This document shows positions 17,087-25,387 of a stretch of DNA of 41,351 bases, piece by piece; positions within the stretch are counted from its first letter, which is position 1; each line of letters begins with the position of its first letter. Location: contig JABDFZ010000014.1 in the NCBI GenBank assembly GCA_013286325.1, forward strand, positions 1-41,351, in the 5' to 3' direction. A program made the translations under genes and the position numbers. Under the pieces are notes generated by a model. It saw only the letters and a program-made list of their open reading frames with translations. It did no database searches and was not told the DNA's origin. This stretch comes from Bacteroidota bacterium (GTDB lineage Bacteria > Bacteroidota > Bacteroidia > Sphingobacteriales > Sphingobacteriaceae).

Positions 17087-17830
17087 TTAATGATTTTCTT
17101 CTTCGTCAATTTTAGTTGAGACCGGTATAGTTTGCCCAACTCCAAAATATTCTTCCAGCTCATTTAGTGTAGATGAACTGGTTGCTATATCTTTAATTAT
17201 AACTCCTTTTTCCATGAGCAGGATCCGGTCACACACATCGGTTATGTGGTTAAGGTCATGGCTGGAAATAAGGGTAGTAACCCCCTTGTTCTTGTTCAAA
17301 TCCATTAATATGCTTTTCAGCCTGAATTGGGTACTTGGGTCGATATTGGCAAAAGGTTCATCAAGCATTAACAACTGAGGGTTTTGGAGCAAACATGATG
17401 CTACTCCTACTTTGCATTGGTTACCCTTGGATAGATCGCGGATGTATTTGCCTTTCTTTAATATCTCTCCATTAAAGAAATCAGTAAGGCCGGATAAAAA
17501 ATCGTCAACATGTGCCCGGCTTTGCTGATGCAGCCCACCAATAAAGTAAAAGTATTCTTCAGGGGTAAGGTAATCTATCAAAAACCCTTCATCAAGATAT
17601 GATGCAGTATAGTTTTTCCAGTTTTCGTGTCCTGCAACAACTTCACCGTCGGACAGAACTTCTCCGGCTTCCGGCCTGATCAGATCAAGGATCATCCGGA
17701 AGAGCGTGGTTTTGCCTGCCCCGTTATTACCAACCAGGCCAACGCTTTCACCTTTTTTTATTTCAATATGCGGTATATTTACAACGATAGTGCTGTTGTA
17801 AACTTTTTTTAGGTTTTTTATTTCAATCAT
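17087..17830 (-). CDS. ABC transporter ATP-binding protein
   Basis: A 247-residue nucleotide-binding subunit. Walker A is GNNGAGKTT (about 34-42), the signature is the variant LSKGN (133-137) instead of LSGGQ, Walker B is LLMLDEP with Asp157/Glu158, and the switch His lies in SSHDLNH. ATG 17830 opens the domain (MIEIKNLKKVY) and sits one base after the stop of the permease gene; a TTG at 17857 inside the permease gene is less likely. With the DUF5687 permease it forms an exporter-like ABC system of unknown cargo. Confidence 0.93.
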   Translation of the reverse strand: MIEIKNLKKVYNSTIVVNIPHIEIKKGESVGLVGNNGAGKTTLFRMILDLIRPEAGEVLSDGEVVAGHENWKNYTASYLDEGFLIDYLTPEEYFYFIGGLHQQSRAHVDDFLSGLTDFFNGEILKKGKYIRDLSKGNQCKVGVASCLLQNPQLLMLDEPFANIDPSTQFRLKSILMDLNKNKGVTTLISSHDLNHITDVCDRILLMEKGVIIKDIATSSSTLNELEEYFGVGQTIPVSTKIDEEENH

Positions 17831-17831
17831 A

Positions 17832-19304
17832 TTATTTGTTTCTGAACCCTTCGGCAATAGTGTATCTTTTTGTGTGGAAATCGGCTTCCAACTGTTTGAT
17901 CCAGTAATTTCGGGTAAAAATAAATATTAACCCGATGATAGCTAACAGGGCTAACCCAATGTCGCCATGATGGAAAGCTGCAAACGGACCATAAATTATA
18001 AAAGGTGTGATCATTAACGGAAGCGACAATATCCACTGATTACCGCCGAGACCTTCCCAATTAAAGGCTGCACCTCTTGAGAGGTCAATGCGTTTATAAT
18101 TACGATTGGCAAAAAACAACACAAGGGTAGTATTTACGCCGATATTCCATAAATACATAATAACTTCTATCAGCAGGGTTTTCCAACCAAAGTAAGCATA
18201 CGGCGTGGTCAGCAGTAAAAAGAATGTAGATATAACCGTGAATAGTAAATACTTGGCTTTCAAAAAATCTGCAAAATTGATTTTATTAACCAGTAAACCA
18301 TCAAAATGCGAGGCTTGCCAGCTAAACATAAACTGCCCGTAATTAATAATAAAAATACCAGTCATAAACATGCTTACAAATACTTTATAACCTTCGGTAT
18401 TCATTTTGGGGTTAGTATAAAATATCAGCCCGTAAAACATAATAAACAACCCCATGATAAATGCCGAACGGGAGCGTTTATTGCGGAATACCAGTTTAAG
18501 CTCGTTAGCGGTAAGGTCGCCAATGCTGCCAAAGCGGCTCAACAAAGGGTATTCGGTGCTGCTCTTATATTTGGCTGCTTTACGCGCGCCAAGTTCTTCC
18601 AGGTAAAGGTTTTGTTTTAGATATGAAAAATTAAGATAATACATTATAGCACCGAGCAATACTGGTAACAGCGCAAATGCCGGATGGGTAATTAAACTGC
18701 CAAAAAACAAATAGGATATTTGACGGATTGAAAATAAGTGCCATAAAAAATCGGACAAACCAGTCAATATAATTGCAGCGGCTGCAATCAAAAATACCCA
18801 GCCATTCAGGTTCGATTTCCTTTTTATGTATAGGGCCAGGTAATTATTAAATACGGTGAGGCCCGCAATGGAAACTATAAAAGCAAACGCTACCGTCGAG
18901 CCTGAATCTGTAGCAATAGTTTTCACTACAAAAGGTACAAACAATATGAAGGGCCAAAGATTGAAAATAGAAAGCAATGCAGTAAAAGCCAGGTACCGCA
19001 CCAGCGAATTACGTTTTACAGGTAATTGCAGATAAGGTTGTACACGTAATGTGGGCAGTTCCTGTAACTGTAACCGCATAAAAAGATCGAATAAATAATA
19101 AAGAAGGATGATCCCTGAAAATGAAACAACAACATCTCCTTTAAAGCCTTCCAAAAGTTTACCGAGATTAAAGCCAATAACACATACTATGCCTAAGAGG
19201 TACAGAACCATTAATCCCATCACTACGCGGATAACAATACTTTTACCTGTGTTTTTTGATCGCCAGAAAGCTTTTAACTCGTGCTGGAAGAAAGTAGATG
19301 TCAT
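17832..19304 (-). CDS. DUF5687 family ABC transporter permease
   Basis: A 490-residue integral membrane protein with about ten or more predicted helices grouped in two halves. The N-terminus (FFQHELKAFWRSKNTGKS) and the QLQELPTLRVQPYLQLPVKR segment match my memory of DUF5687, a permease-like family of Bacteroidota found beside an ABC ATPase. A cytoplasmic loop with GDLTANELKLVFRNKRSR is probably the coupling region. The cargo is unknown; type-2 exporters of this shape often move hydrophobic or peptide compounds. First gene of the leftward permease-ATPase unit. Confidence 0.87.
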   Translation of the reverse strand: MTSTFFQHELKAFWRSKNTGKSIVIRVVMGLMVLYLLGIVCVIGFNLGKLLEGFKGDVVVSFSGIILLYYLFDLFMRLQLQELPTLRVQPYLQLPVKRNSLVRYLAFTALLSIFNLWPFILFVPFVVKTIATDSGSTVAFAFIVSIAGLTVFNNYLALYIKRKSNLNGWVFLIAAAAIILTGLSDFLWHLFSIRQISYLFFGSLITHPAFALLPVLLGAIMYYLNFSYLKQNLYLEELGARKAAKYKSSTEYPLLSRFGSIGDLTANELKLVFRNKRSRSAFIMGLFIMFYGLIFYTNPKMNTEGYKVFVSMFMTGIFIINYGQFMFSWQASHFDGLLVNKINFADFLKAKYLLFTVISTFFLLLTTPYAYFGWKTLLIEVIMYLWNIGVNTTLVLFFANRNYKRIDLSRGAAFNWEGLGGNQWILSLPLMITPFIIYGPFAAFHHGDIGLALLAIIGLIFIFTRNYWIKQLEADFHTKRYTIAEGFRNK

Positions 19305-19402
19305 GTATGCTTTATAAATTATATGATGGGTAATAATAGCTAAAAAATTACAGCTTTAGCCTATTTATTACACGTTTTTACTGCCCTTTAGGGGCCCGGG
19401 GG

Positions 19403-20683
19403 CTAATATTTATACCTGTCGCCCCAAAGCTTCTTTAGCTTCTCTTTTGATTCATATTCGCGGGGATTGTTACCTGGGTTATACAGTTTGGTGCCCTTTA
19501 TAGAATCGGGTAAAAAGTCGAGGTCGGTAAAATTGCCTTCATAGCTATGGGCATATTTGTAATCTTTCCCATAGCCAAGGTTTTTCATGAGTTTAGTAGG
19601 CGCATTGCGCAGATGAAGTGGAACAGGCAGATCTCCGGTTTCGCGCACCAATGCCAGGGCAGCCCCAATAGCCGTAGTGGCCGAGTTGCTTTTAGCGGAT
19701 GTTGCCAGGTAAATGACTGTTTGAGATAATATCAGCTGGGACTCAGGCATCCCGATCACATTTACAGCCTCAAAGCAGCTTTGCGCAAGCAACAGGGCAT
19801 TAGGGTTAGCATTGCCAATATCTTCGGCAGCTAAAATGAGCATCCGCCGGGCAATGAACAATGGATCTTCGCCGCCAACTATCATCCTTGCCAGCCAGTA
19901 AACTGCACCGTTGGGATCGCTTCCCCGCATGGATTTTATAAAGGCCGAAATAATATCATAGTGTTGCTCACCTGCTTTATCATAAAGCGCCATGTTTTGT
20001 TGTACATGCTCGAGCACTGCATCGTTGGTAATAGTGATTTTTTTACTGTCGAAAGCATTTACCAGCAGCTCGAAAATATTGAGCAATTTGCGCGCATCTC
20101 CGCCTGATAGGCGTAGTAAAGCCTCGTTTTCTTTGATGATGATATTTTTCTTTTGCAATACCTCATCATCCTTCATAGCTTTTTCAAGCAAGCTTACAAG
20201 GTCGTCTTCATCTAAAGGCTGCAAAATATAAACCTGGCATCGCGATAGCAAAGCCGATATAACTTCGAAAGAAGGATTTTCGGTAGTGGCGCCAATTAAA
20301 GTTACTGTGCCACGCTCCACAGCACCAAGCAATGAATCCTGCTGCGATTTTGAAAAACGGTGAATTTCATCAATAAATAATACAGGCAGTGTTTCACCTT
20401 CGGCTTTTAGCAGAGTTGCTTTTTCAATAACCTCGCGTACATCCTTAACCCCCGAATTAATAGCGCTTAATGAAAAGAATGGCCTGTCGAGTGTTTGCGA
20501 AATGATATAAGCAAGGGTGGTTTTTCCAACTCCAGGCGGCCCCCAAAACAACATGGAAGGTAATGAACCCGACTCAATTGCCTTGCGCAAAACCGCTCCT
20601 GGCCCAACCAAATGTTTTTGCCCTACGTAGTCGTCGAGATTTTTGGGGCGCATGCGCTCGGCTAATGGGGGCAGGTTGTTCAT
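19403..20683 (-). CDS. rarA: replication-associated recombination protein A (AAA+ ATPase)
   Basis: Cytoplasmic clamp-loader-like AAA+ ATPase (RarA/MgsA/WRNIP1 family) acting at stalled forks. It has 426 residues, the usual length. Walker A is GPPGVGKTT (48-56), Walker B is LFIDEIHRF (102-110), sensor 1 is in GATTENPSFE, and the arginine finger region is ALLSRCQVY. The C-terminal tetramerisation domain carries family blocks such as SMRGSDPNGAVYWLARM and AAEDIGNANP. The opening PLAERMRPKNLDDYVGQ supports ATG 20683. Single gene, divergent from the glycosylase gene. Confidence 0.96.
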   Translation of the reverse strand: MNNLPPLAERMRPKNLDDYVGQKHLVGPGAVLRKAIESGSLPSMLFWGPPGVGKTTLAYIISQTLDRPFFSLSAINSGVKDVREVIEKATLLKAEGETLPVLFIDEIHRFSKSQQDSLLGAVERGTVTLIGATTENPSFEVISALLSRCQVYILQPLDEDDLVSLLEKAMKDDEVLQKKNIIIKENEALLRLSGGDARKLLNIFELLVNAFDSKKITITNDAVLEHVQQNMALYDKAGEQHYDIISAFIKSMRGSDPNGAVYWLARMIVGGEDPLFIARRMLILAAEDIGNANPNALLLAQSCFEAVNVIGMPESQLILSQTVIYLATSAKSNSATTAIGAALALVRETGDLPVPLHLRNAPTKLMKNLGYGKDYKYAHSYEGNFTDLDFLPDSIKGTKLYNPGNNPREYESKEKLKKLWGDRYKY

Positions 20684-20747
20684 GAAAGTAAAATTGAGAA
20701 AAGTAAATGCTAAATCCTAAAAAAGTTAGTAATTTTAAAACAATAAT

Positions 20748-21389
20748 ATGACCAATAAGTTTACCCAATCCACCTATCATCCCATCTGCGATGAACTTGC
20801 TAAAGCGGATGCCGATCTTGCCGCCATTATTAAGACCTACGGATATCCGCCCTTTTGGTCGCGGCCAAACACATTCGAAACCCTGGTGCATATTATACTT
20901 GAGCAGCAGGTTTCGCTGGCATCGGCATTATCAGCCTTAAATAAATTAAAGGAACGATTGCAGGAACTCACCCCGGTGCATTTATTATTGTTAACCGACG
21001 AAGAAATGCGGGCATGTTATGTAAGCCGTCAAAAAACTGGTTACCTAAGATACCTGGCAGAGGCCTTAGTAAGCGGACAATTAGATTTAAATAGACTGGA
21101 AGATTTGCCTGATGATGTGATCCGCGCAAAATTAGTTGCCCTTAAGGGTATTGGTAACTGGACAGCCGACGTTTACCTGATGTTTGTTTTGCAGCATTCA
21201 GACCTATTCCCAATTGGCGATCTTGCGGCTGTAAATGCACTAAAGCGGGTTAAAAAATTGCCTGTGGATGTTACCAGGGAGCAAATGCTGGAAGTAGCGG
21301 GTAAATGGCAGCCTTACCGGACAATTGCTACCATGTTGTTATGGCACTATTATTTATCGGCCCCGAAAAAGGGCACATTGATAGTTTAA
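20748..21389 (+). CDS. DNA-3-methyladenine glycosylase II-like (HhH-GPD) protein
   Basis: Cytoplasmic base-excision repair enzyme of the HhH-GPD superfamily, AlkA-like, 213 residues. The helix-hairpin-helix motif is LVALKGIGNWTADVYL (129-144) and the catalytic Asp is probably Asp158 in FPIGDLAAV. HIILEQQVSLASA matches the conserved helix before it. It is shorter than E. coli AlkA and lacks its extra N-terminal domain, like many bacterial AlkA relatives. It would remove alkylated purines. It is divergent from rarA and its stop lies 2 nt from the end of the convergent truC-like gene. Confidence 0.9.
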   Translation: MTNKFTQSTYHPICDELAKADADLAAIIKTYGYPPFWSRPNTFETLVHIILEQQVSLASALSALNKLKERLQELTPVHLLLLTDEEMRACYVSRQKTGYLRYLAEALVSGQLDLNRLEDLPDDVIRAKLVALKGIGNWTADVYLMFVLQHSDLFPIGDLAAVNALKRVKKLPVDVTREQMLEVAGKWQPYRTIATMLLWHYYLSAPKKGTLIV

Positions 21390-21391
21390 TA

Positions 21392-22084
21392 TCAAACTGC
21401 TTCCCACCCCATAATGCCCATTACCCGTAAAAATTCTGGTTGCAACGTGGCTTCAATATGTATGACCTGATTAGTAAGCGGATGTTTGAATGATAATTGG
21501 GAAGCATGCAGTAACATGGTGTCCAACTCCCAGCGTTCTTTAAATAACTTATTTTGCTTATTGCAGCCATGCGTACGATCGCCAATTATAGGATGAAATA
21601 TATGGCTGAAGTGTTTGCGCAACTGGTGCATTCGCCCTGTTTCGGGCTTAGCCTCTACAAGCGAATAACGAGATGTCTGGTGGCTGCCCAATGGTACATC
21701 AAGCTCGGCACGGGTAAGCGTCCGGTATTTTGTATATGCTTCCTGCAGGGTTCCATTCTCCTTGCGCAACGGGTAATCTATTTCCTCCTCATCAGGCGTG
21801 TGTCCGCGGACTATAGCTAAATACTTTTTATCAACCTTGTTTTCATAAAATTGCTGCTGCATCAGTTTCTCAACATCCTTGCTTAATGCAAACAAAAGTA
21901 TGCCGCCTGTTTTACGGTCGAGCCTGTGAGCGGGATATACATGGCGGTTAAGCTGGTCGCGCAATAGCTGCAGGGCAAATTCGTCAGCGTCCCGTGCAAT
22001 AGGCGACCGGTGTACCAGCAAACCATGCGGCTTATTAATGGCTACCAGGTCATCATCCTGAAAAACAATATCGAGTAAGGGCAT
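21392..22084 (-). CDS. truC: RluA-family pseudouridine synthase (TruC-like)
   Basis: A 230-residue pseudouridine synthase. Catalytic Asp56 lies in AHRLDRKTGG; other family blocks are VAINKPHGLLVHRS, KYLAIVRG, PKTGR-type PETGRMHQLRKH, HPIIGDRTHG and LLHASQLSF. It lines up well with my recollection of E. coli TruC, which modifies U65 of tRNA(Ile1) and tRNA(Asp), including the VHRS and LRRH-like blocks. It lacks the S4 domain of RluB/RluD. The target in this organism is inferred. Convergent with the glycosylase gene. Confidence 0.88.
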   Translation of the reverse strand: MPLLDIVFQDDDLVAINKPHGLLVHRSPIARDADEFALQLLRDQLNRHVYPAHRLDRKTGGILLFALSKDVEKLMQQQFYENKVDKKYLAIVRGHTPDEEEIDYPLRKENGTLQEAYTKYRTLTRAELDVPLGSHQTSRYSLVEAKPETGRMHQLRKHFSHIFHPIIGDRTHGCNKQNKLFKERWELDTMLLHASQLSFKHPLTNQVIHIEATLQPEFLRVMGIMGWEAV

Positions 22085-22219
22085 ATCGGCGGCTAAGTTA
22101 GCACCTTAAATTTGTTGCTTATAACAATGACATAAGCACGACTAAAAATAAATAATGTTTTTAATGCAACGAATGAAGATAAATGTAGGTCTGTTAGATA
22201 AAACCAGACAAAAAAGATT

Positions 22220-23254
22220 ATGAAAACCTATTTCACATTATTTATTGTAGCCTGCCAAAGTGTAGTTGCATTAGCGCAGGACAGCAAAACACCATATCTA
22301 ACAAAATCATTAGCAAATGATGCCATCAGCAGTGTTGTTGTAAGCACATCAGCAGGAGGTATACAGGTTAGTGGACGCCCAGGCGAGGCAGCAAGGATAG
22401 AAGTATACATAACAGGCAATAATGGCCGCGAACTATCAAACGAAGAAGCCAAAAAACGCCTTGATGAAGATTACGACATGAATATTTCTGTTAACGGGCA
22501 TGAGCTAAGTGCAATTGTAAAGAACAAGCACCAAAACATGACCAATTGGAAACATTCGATAAGCGTATCTTTTAAAATATATGTTCCTGAACATGTTTCA
22601 ACTGATCTTAAAACCAGTGGGGGCGGCATAAGCCTTGATAATTTAAAAGGCGAAGAAAATTTCAGAACCAGTGGTGGTGGTTTGCAAATTGACAAGCTAA
22701 GCGGAAATATTCACGGCTCAACATCCGGCGGCGGTATCAAAGTATCAAACTCAGGCAATAATATCGACCTTAAAACCAGTGGTGGCGGTATAGAAGCAAA
22801 TAATTGCGATGGTACTATAAAGCTGGTAACATCGGGCGGTGGATTACACCTTGAAAATTTAAAAGGAAATATCAACGCGCATACCAGCGGTGGCGGAGTA
22901 GAGGCAAATAATATTGAAGGTGAATTGATCACCAGCACATCTGGCGGTGGGATGGATTTAAGGCAAATGAAATGCAGCCTGGAAGCCAATACAAGCGCCG
23001 GCAGTTTAAATGCTCAGATGGTTAAAGTTGGTAAATATCTTAAATTGAGCACCAGTGCTGGAAATATAGACCTGGAATTACCATTAAAACAAGGCCTCGA
23101 TCTGAATTTAAGGGCCGAAGGAATTAATCCATCGAAAATAAGCGGATTTAACGGAAGCTGGGGTAAAAGCCATGTAAACGGAAGCGTGAATGGCGGCGGC
23201 GTACCTGTAGAAGCAAGAGCCACAAGCGGCGATATAAATGTAAAATTTAACTAA
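22220..23254 (+). CDS. secreted DUF4097-type solenoid protein with TSGGG repeats
   Basis: A 344-residue exported protein with a signal peptide (MKTYFTLFIVACQSVVALAQ). It belongs to the putative-adhesin / DUF4097 group of beta-solenoid proteins. Residues 132-257 hold seven consecutive 18-residue repeats, each starting TSGGG, followed by two looser TSAG units; two more related motifs lie at the N- and C-ends (STSAGGIQVSG, TSGDINVKF). Each repeat should form one coil of a beta-helix with small residues at the turn. No enzymatic motif is seen; adhesion or a structural role is possible. A strong terminator follows 17 nt after the stop. Confidence 0.82.
   Translation: MKTYFTLFIVACQSVVALAQDSKTPYLTKSLANDAISSVVVSTSAGGIQVSGRPGEAARIEVYITGNNGRELSNEEAKKRLDEDYDMNISVNGHELSAIVKNKHQNMTNWKHSISVSFKIYVPEHVSTDLKTSGGGISLDNLKGEENFRTSGGGLQIDKLSGNIHGSTSGGGIKVSNSGNNIDLKTSGGGIEANNCDGTIKLVTSGGGLHLENLKGNINAHTSGGGVEANNIEGELITSTSGGGMDLRQMKCSLEANTSAGSLNAQMVKVGKYLKLSTSAGNIDLELPLKQGLDLNLRAEGINPSKISGFNGSWGKSHVNGSVNGGGVPVEARATSGDINVKFN
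22613..22990 (+). repeat. seven 54-bp coding repeats (TSGGG units)
   Basis: Inside the DUF4097-type gene the codons for T-S-G-G-G recur exactly every 54 nt at 22613, 22667, 22721, 22775, 22829, 22883 and 22937. Codon use differs between copies, so this is an old protein repeat and not a recent DNA duplication. Confidence 0.85.
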
Positions 23255-23270
23255 TTAACTCATCCCTTAC

Positions 23271-23308
23271 AAAAAGACCCATGAAGATTAAGCTTCATGG
23301 GCCTTTTT
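23271..23308 (+). terminator. intrinsic terminator after the solenoid gene
   Basis: CCCATGAAG (23278-23286) pairs with CTTCATGGG (23293-23301) around a 6-nt loop. The stem extends by AAAAAG/CTTTTT with one A/C mismatch, ending in a T run. It separates the solenoid gene from the SRPBCC-marR operon. Confidence 0.85.
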
Positions 23309-23342
23309 GCGTTTGTTAGGCCCCTAAAAAAATAAAAATAAA

Positions 23343-23374
23343 TTTGCATATAATAAGCATACATATTATATTTG
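23343..23374 (+). promoter_or_regulatory. promoter with overlapping palindrome (probable MarR operator)
   Basis: TTTG at 23343-23346 and TATATTTG at 23367-23374, spaced by 20 nt, form a near-perfect Bacteroidota -33/-7 promoter 24 nt before ATG 23399. ATATAATA (23348-23355) and TATTATAT (23364-23371) form a perfect 8-bp inverted repeat with an 8-nt spacer lying between and over the promoter boxes. A repressor bound there would block transcription. The MarR regulator made from this operon is the obvious candidate. Confidence 0.65.
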
Positions 23375-23398
23375 TACATATCAAAAAAACAAATCATT

Positions 23399-23818
23399 AT
23401 GTGGACAAGAACTTACACCATGGTAACCAATGAAGTTACAAAAGAACAGATCTGGAAATTATTTGCAGATGTAAATAACTGGCACAATTGGGATACCGCC
23501 ATTGAGTCGGCAAAGATAGAGGGGCCTTTTGAAGCGGGCAATCATTTTATGTTAAGACCTAAAGGCGGCCCGGATGTGAAAATTAAACTGCTGGAAACAA
23601 TTGAAAATGAAATGTATGTTGACGTAACCGAGTTTCCTTTAGCAAAAATGTACGACAAGCATTTATTTGAAGACACCCCAGAAGGACTGAGAATCACCAA
23701 TACTATTTGGGTAAAAGGGATTTTAAGCTTTATTTGGGTTAAACTTGTAGCTCAAAAAATTGTTAACGACACACCGGCTGATATGCTAAAACAGATAAAA
23801 GCCGCAAAAAATCTATAA
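23399..23818 (+). CDS. SRPBCC family (polyketide cyclase/START-like) protein
   Basis: A 139-residue cytoplasmic protein with the SRPBCC lipid-binding fold. The opening RTYTMVTNEVTKEQIWKLFADVNNWHNWD is typical, followed by a GPFEAGNHFML strand and a long C-terminal helix (DTPADMLKQIKAA). Such proteins bind hydrophobic ligands, and some act as cyclases or dehydratases; no ligand can be deduced. ATG 23399 is used because an upstream TTG frame starts inside the promoter. It lies 1 nt before the MarR gene, so the two form an operon. Confidence 0.87.
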   Translation: MWTRTYTMVTNEVTKEQIWKLFADVNNWHNWDTAIESAKIEGPFEAGNHFMLRPKGGPDVKIKLLETIENEMYVDVTEFPLAKMYDKHLFEDTPEGLRITNTIWVKGILSFIWVKLVAQKIVNDTPADMLKQIKAAKNL

Positions 23819-23819
23819 G

Positions 23820-24287
23820 ATGAAAGACAGCGATAATACATTCAGTGTGGAAAGTGCCGAAGACAGCAGCGGATTTTTATTGTGGCAGGTTACCAATCTT
23901 TGGCAGCGTGAACTTAAGAAGGCATTGGAGCAATATGATCTTACGCATTCGCAGTATGTTTTGCTGGCAAGCACGCATTGGCTCACCTTACACGGAAAGG
24001 ATGTAACCCAGGTTTTGCTGTCAACACATACTAAAATCGACCCTATGACAACCTCAACCGTTTTGAGGACGTTACAGACAAAAGGATTATTAGCGCGCAA
24101 GGAACACCCGACAGATACCCGGGCGAAAACTGTTGCGCTCACTGATGCAGGCAAAAACGTAATTAAACAGGCAGTTATAACAGTTGAAGATTTCGACCGT
24201 AAGTTTTTTTCAGTTTTAGGTAACGATACGGCACTGTTTAATAAAAAACTGGTCGCGTTGCTATCCCTTGAAGGGTTGAAAAGTTAA
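23820..24287 (+). CDS. MarR family transcriptional regulator
   Basis: A 155-residue DNA-binding regulator. The winged-helix core is clear: the recognition helix region TKIDPMTTSTVLRTLQTKGLL, the wing KEHPTDTRAKTVALTDAG, and N- and C-terminal dimerisation helices. MarR proteins usually repress their own operon until a small, often phenolic or lipophilic, ligand binds. Here the partner SRPBCC protein in the same operon could bind or process such a ligand; this is inference. A palindrome in the operon promoter is a likely binding site. Confidence 0.92.
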   Translation: MKDSDNTFSVESAEDSSGFLLWQVTNLWQRELKKALEQYDLTHSQYVLLASTHWLTLHGKDVTQVLLSTHTKIDPMTTSTVLRTLQTKGLLARKEHPTDTRAKTVALTDAGKNVIKQAVITVEDFDRKFFSVLGNDTALFNKKLVALLSLEGLKS

Positions 24288-24320
24288 TGAATTATTATAT
24301 GACCGATGTCAAATAAGAAG

Positions 24321-25106
24321 TCATTTTTCATATTCCTTCTTATTTAGGAAATTGGCTAATTCATTAATGTGGTCTGTTCCTATTACGTCGGTATTCAGGC
24401 GGATCAATTCAGCCCAGCAGGTTTTGGTATCAGGTTCATCCCAGAAGCGGATCTTTTTGCCTGCTGCGTGTACGCTGTCAATAATGCCGGTTAACCTGTT
24501 TACGGATTGCTGATCAATTTCACCAGCCCCTTTCCATTTTGAATACCTGGAAAACGGAACACTCACCAAAGCAATTTTTGTAAGTTGCTGTGATGTAAAA
24601 TCAGTGATATGGTCGACATCAAAATTTAGCCATGCAGGGTAGTTTAACATTACCGCTCCGGGTGGCACCTTGCCTGTCATTACTATGGAGAGCCTCCCGG
24701 CGTGGCCAGGATAAGAAAAGTATTTACTGAGCGGTTTAAGTTCAGTAATTACGAGCGGAAGGGTTACTTTGTAATCTTTTTTTATTTCAATAAGCAACCT
24801 CAATTTTCTTGCAGTATCGTTCTTTAATTTTATCACTAAAGGATCGATATACATCAATTTCAGCGACCGGCTGGGTGTAATCTCCTTTTCATCATGCGCA
24901 ACCATTAGCTGCCCGTTAAGAGCAAAAACATCCGCCTCTATCGACCCAAACCCTGCATTGTAAGCCCTGTAAAACGGGATGCTGTTCTTATAATCGTTAT
25001 GCGAATGAGCGTCAGCAGGAGTATATGTTTTGGTGGAGGTGCGGCAGGAGGTAAGGGCAAAAGAAAATGCCAGTACCGTGGTTATTAATTTAACTGTTTC
25101 ATTCAT
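24321..25106 (-). CDS. PLC-like phosphodiesterase-family lipoprotein
   Basis: A 261-residue exported lipoprotein: a hydrophobic N-terminus with the lipobox-like LTSC. The fold appears to be the PI-PLC/GDPD-like TIM barrel: DAHSHNDYKN (first catalytic His region), GFGSIEADVFALNGQLMVAHDE (Glu/Asp metal ligands and second His), LRLLIEIKKD, and KIRFWDEPDT near the end. This layout matches proteins related to yeast Aim6 and bacterial glycerophosphodiesterase-like enzymes. The substrate is unknown. Its ATG overlaps the TAA of the upstream 61-residue gene (TAATG), implying coupled translation. Confidence 0.82.
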   Translation of the reverse strand: MNETVKLITTVLAFSFALTSCRTSTKTYTPADAHSHNDYKNSIPFYRAYNAGFGSIEADVFALNGQLMVAHDEKEITPSRSLKLMYIDPLVIKLKNDTARKLRLLIEIKKDYKVTLPLVITELKPLSKYFSYPGHAGRLSIVMTGKVPPGAVMLNYPAWLNFDVDHITDFTSQQLTKIALVSVPFSRYSKWKGAGEIDQQSVNRLTGIIDSVHAAGKKIRFWDEPDTKTCWAELIRLNTDVIGTDHINELANFLNKKEYEK

Positions 25107-25291
25107 TATTGCTCTACTTTTAATCCCAAATATTTTAAAATAGGATTAATAGATAAATCGTTAAGATCAACCTCTTTAAGAATAGATATAACTTTAACTA
25201 AATCCTTTTCGTGTACAGCCTCATCGAACTGATGTGTTAAACCACTGAGATATAAACGTTCATTTACGGTCATTCCAGAATAGTCGTGCAT
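25106..25291 (-). CDS. small conserved-looking protein of 61 residues
   Basis: A short soluble protein that opens MHDYSGMTVNERLYLSGLTHQFDEAV, then carries a helical stretch with KVISILKEVDLND and ends PILKYLGLKVEQ. It has no signal peptide. I recall similar short proteins with MTVNERL and SGL..FD motifs in many bacteria, without known function. The stop overlaps the start of the PLC-like gene by one base. A palindromic repeat lies just upstream, separating it from cphA. Confidence 0.75.
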   Translation of the reverse strand: MHDYSGMTVNERLYLSGLTHQFDEAVHEKDLVKVISILKEVDLNDLSINPILKYLGLKVEQ

Positions 25292-25307
25292 ATTTCAATA
25301 TCAAATA

Positions 25308-25340
25308 AGATTTACGAAGTTTTGAAAACTTCGTAAATCT
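25308..25340. repeat. perfect 33-nt palindrome, dispersed repeat copy 1
   Basis: Two perfect 16-nt arms (AGATTTACGAAGTTTT and its complement) flank a single G at 25324. A T run follows on the plus strand. It is located between the cphA stop and the start of the 61-residue gene, both on the minus strand. A related palindrome is at 39251-39289. It may also serve as a transcription terminator for cphA. Confidence 0.75.
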
Positions 25341-25387
25341 GTGTTTTTTTAATTCCGAAATCGAACATCCGAACTTTGAAATCCCCC

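Noticed and set aside
19360..19402. Terminator for rarA in the CCC-rich stretch
   Set aside because: A short GCCC-TTTAG-GGGC hairpin exists but has no T run on the minus strand, so support is weak.
22613..22990. CRISPR-like spaced repeats
   Set aside because: The regular 54-nt spacing comes from an in-frame protein repeat (TSGGG every 18 residues); the repeats vary in codons and no cas genes are near.
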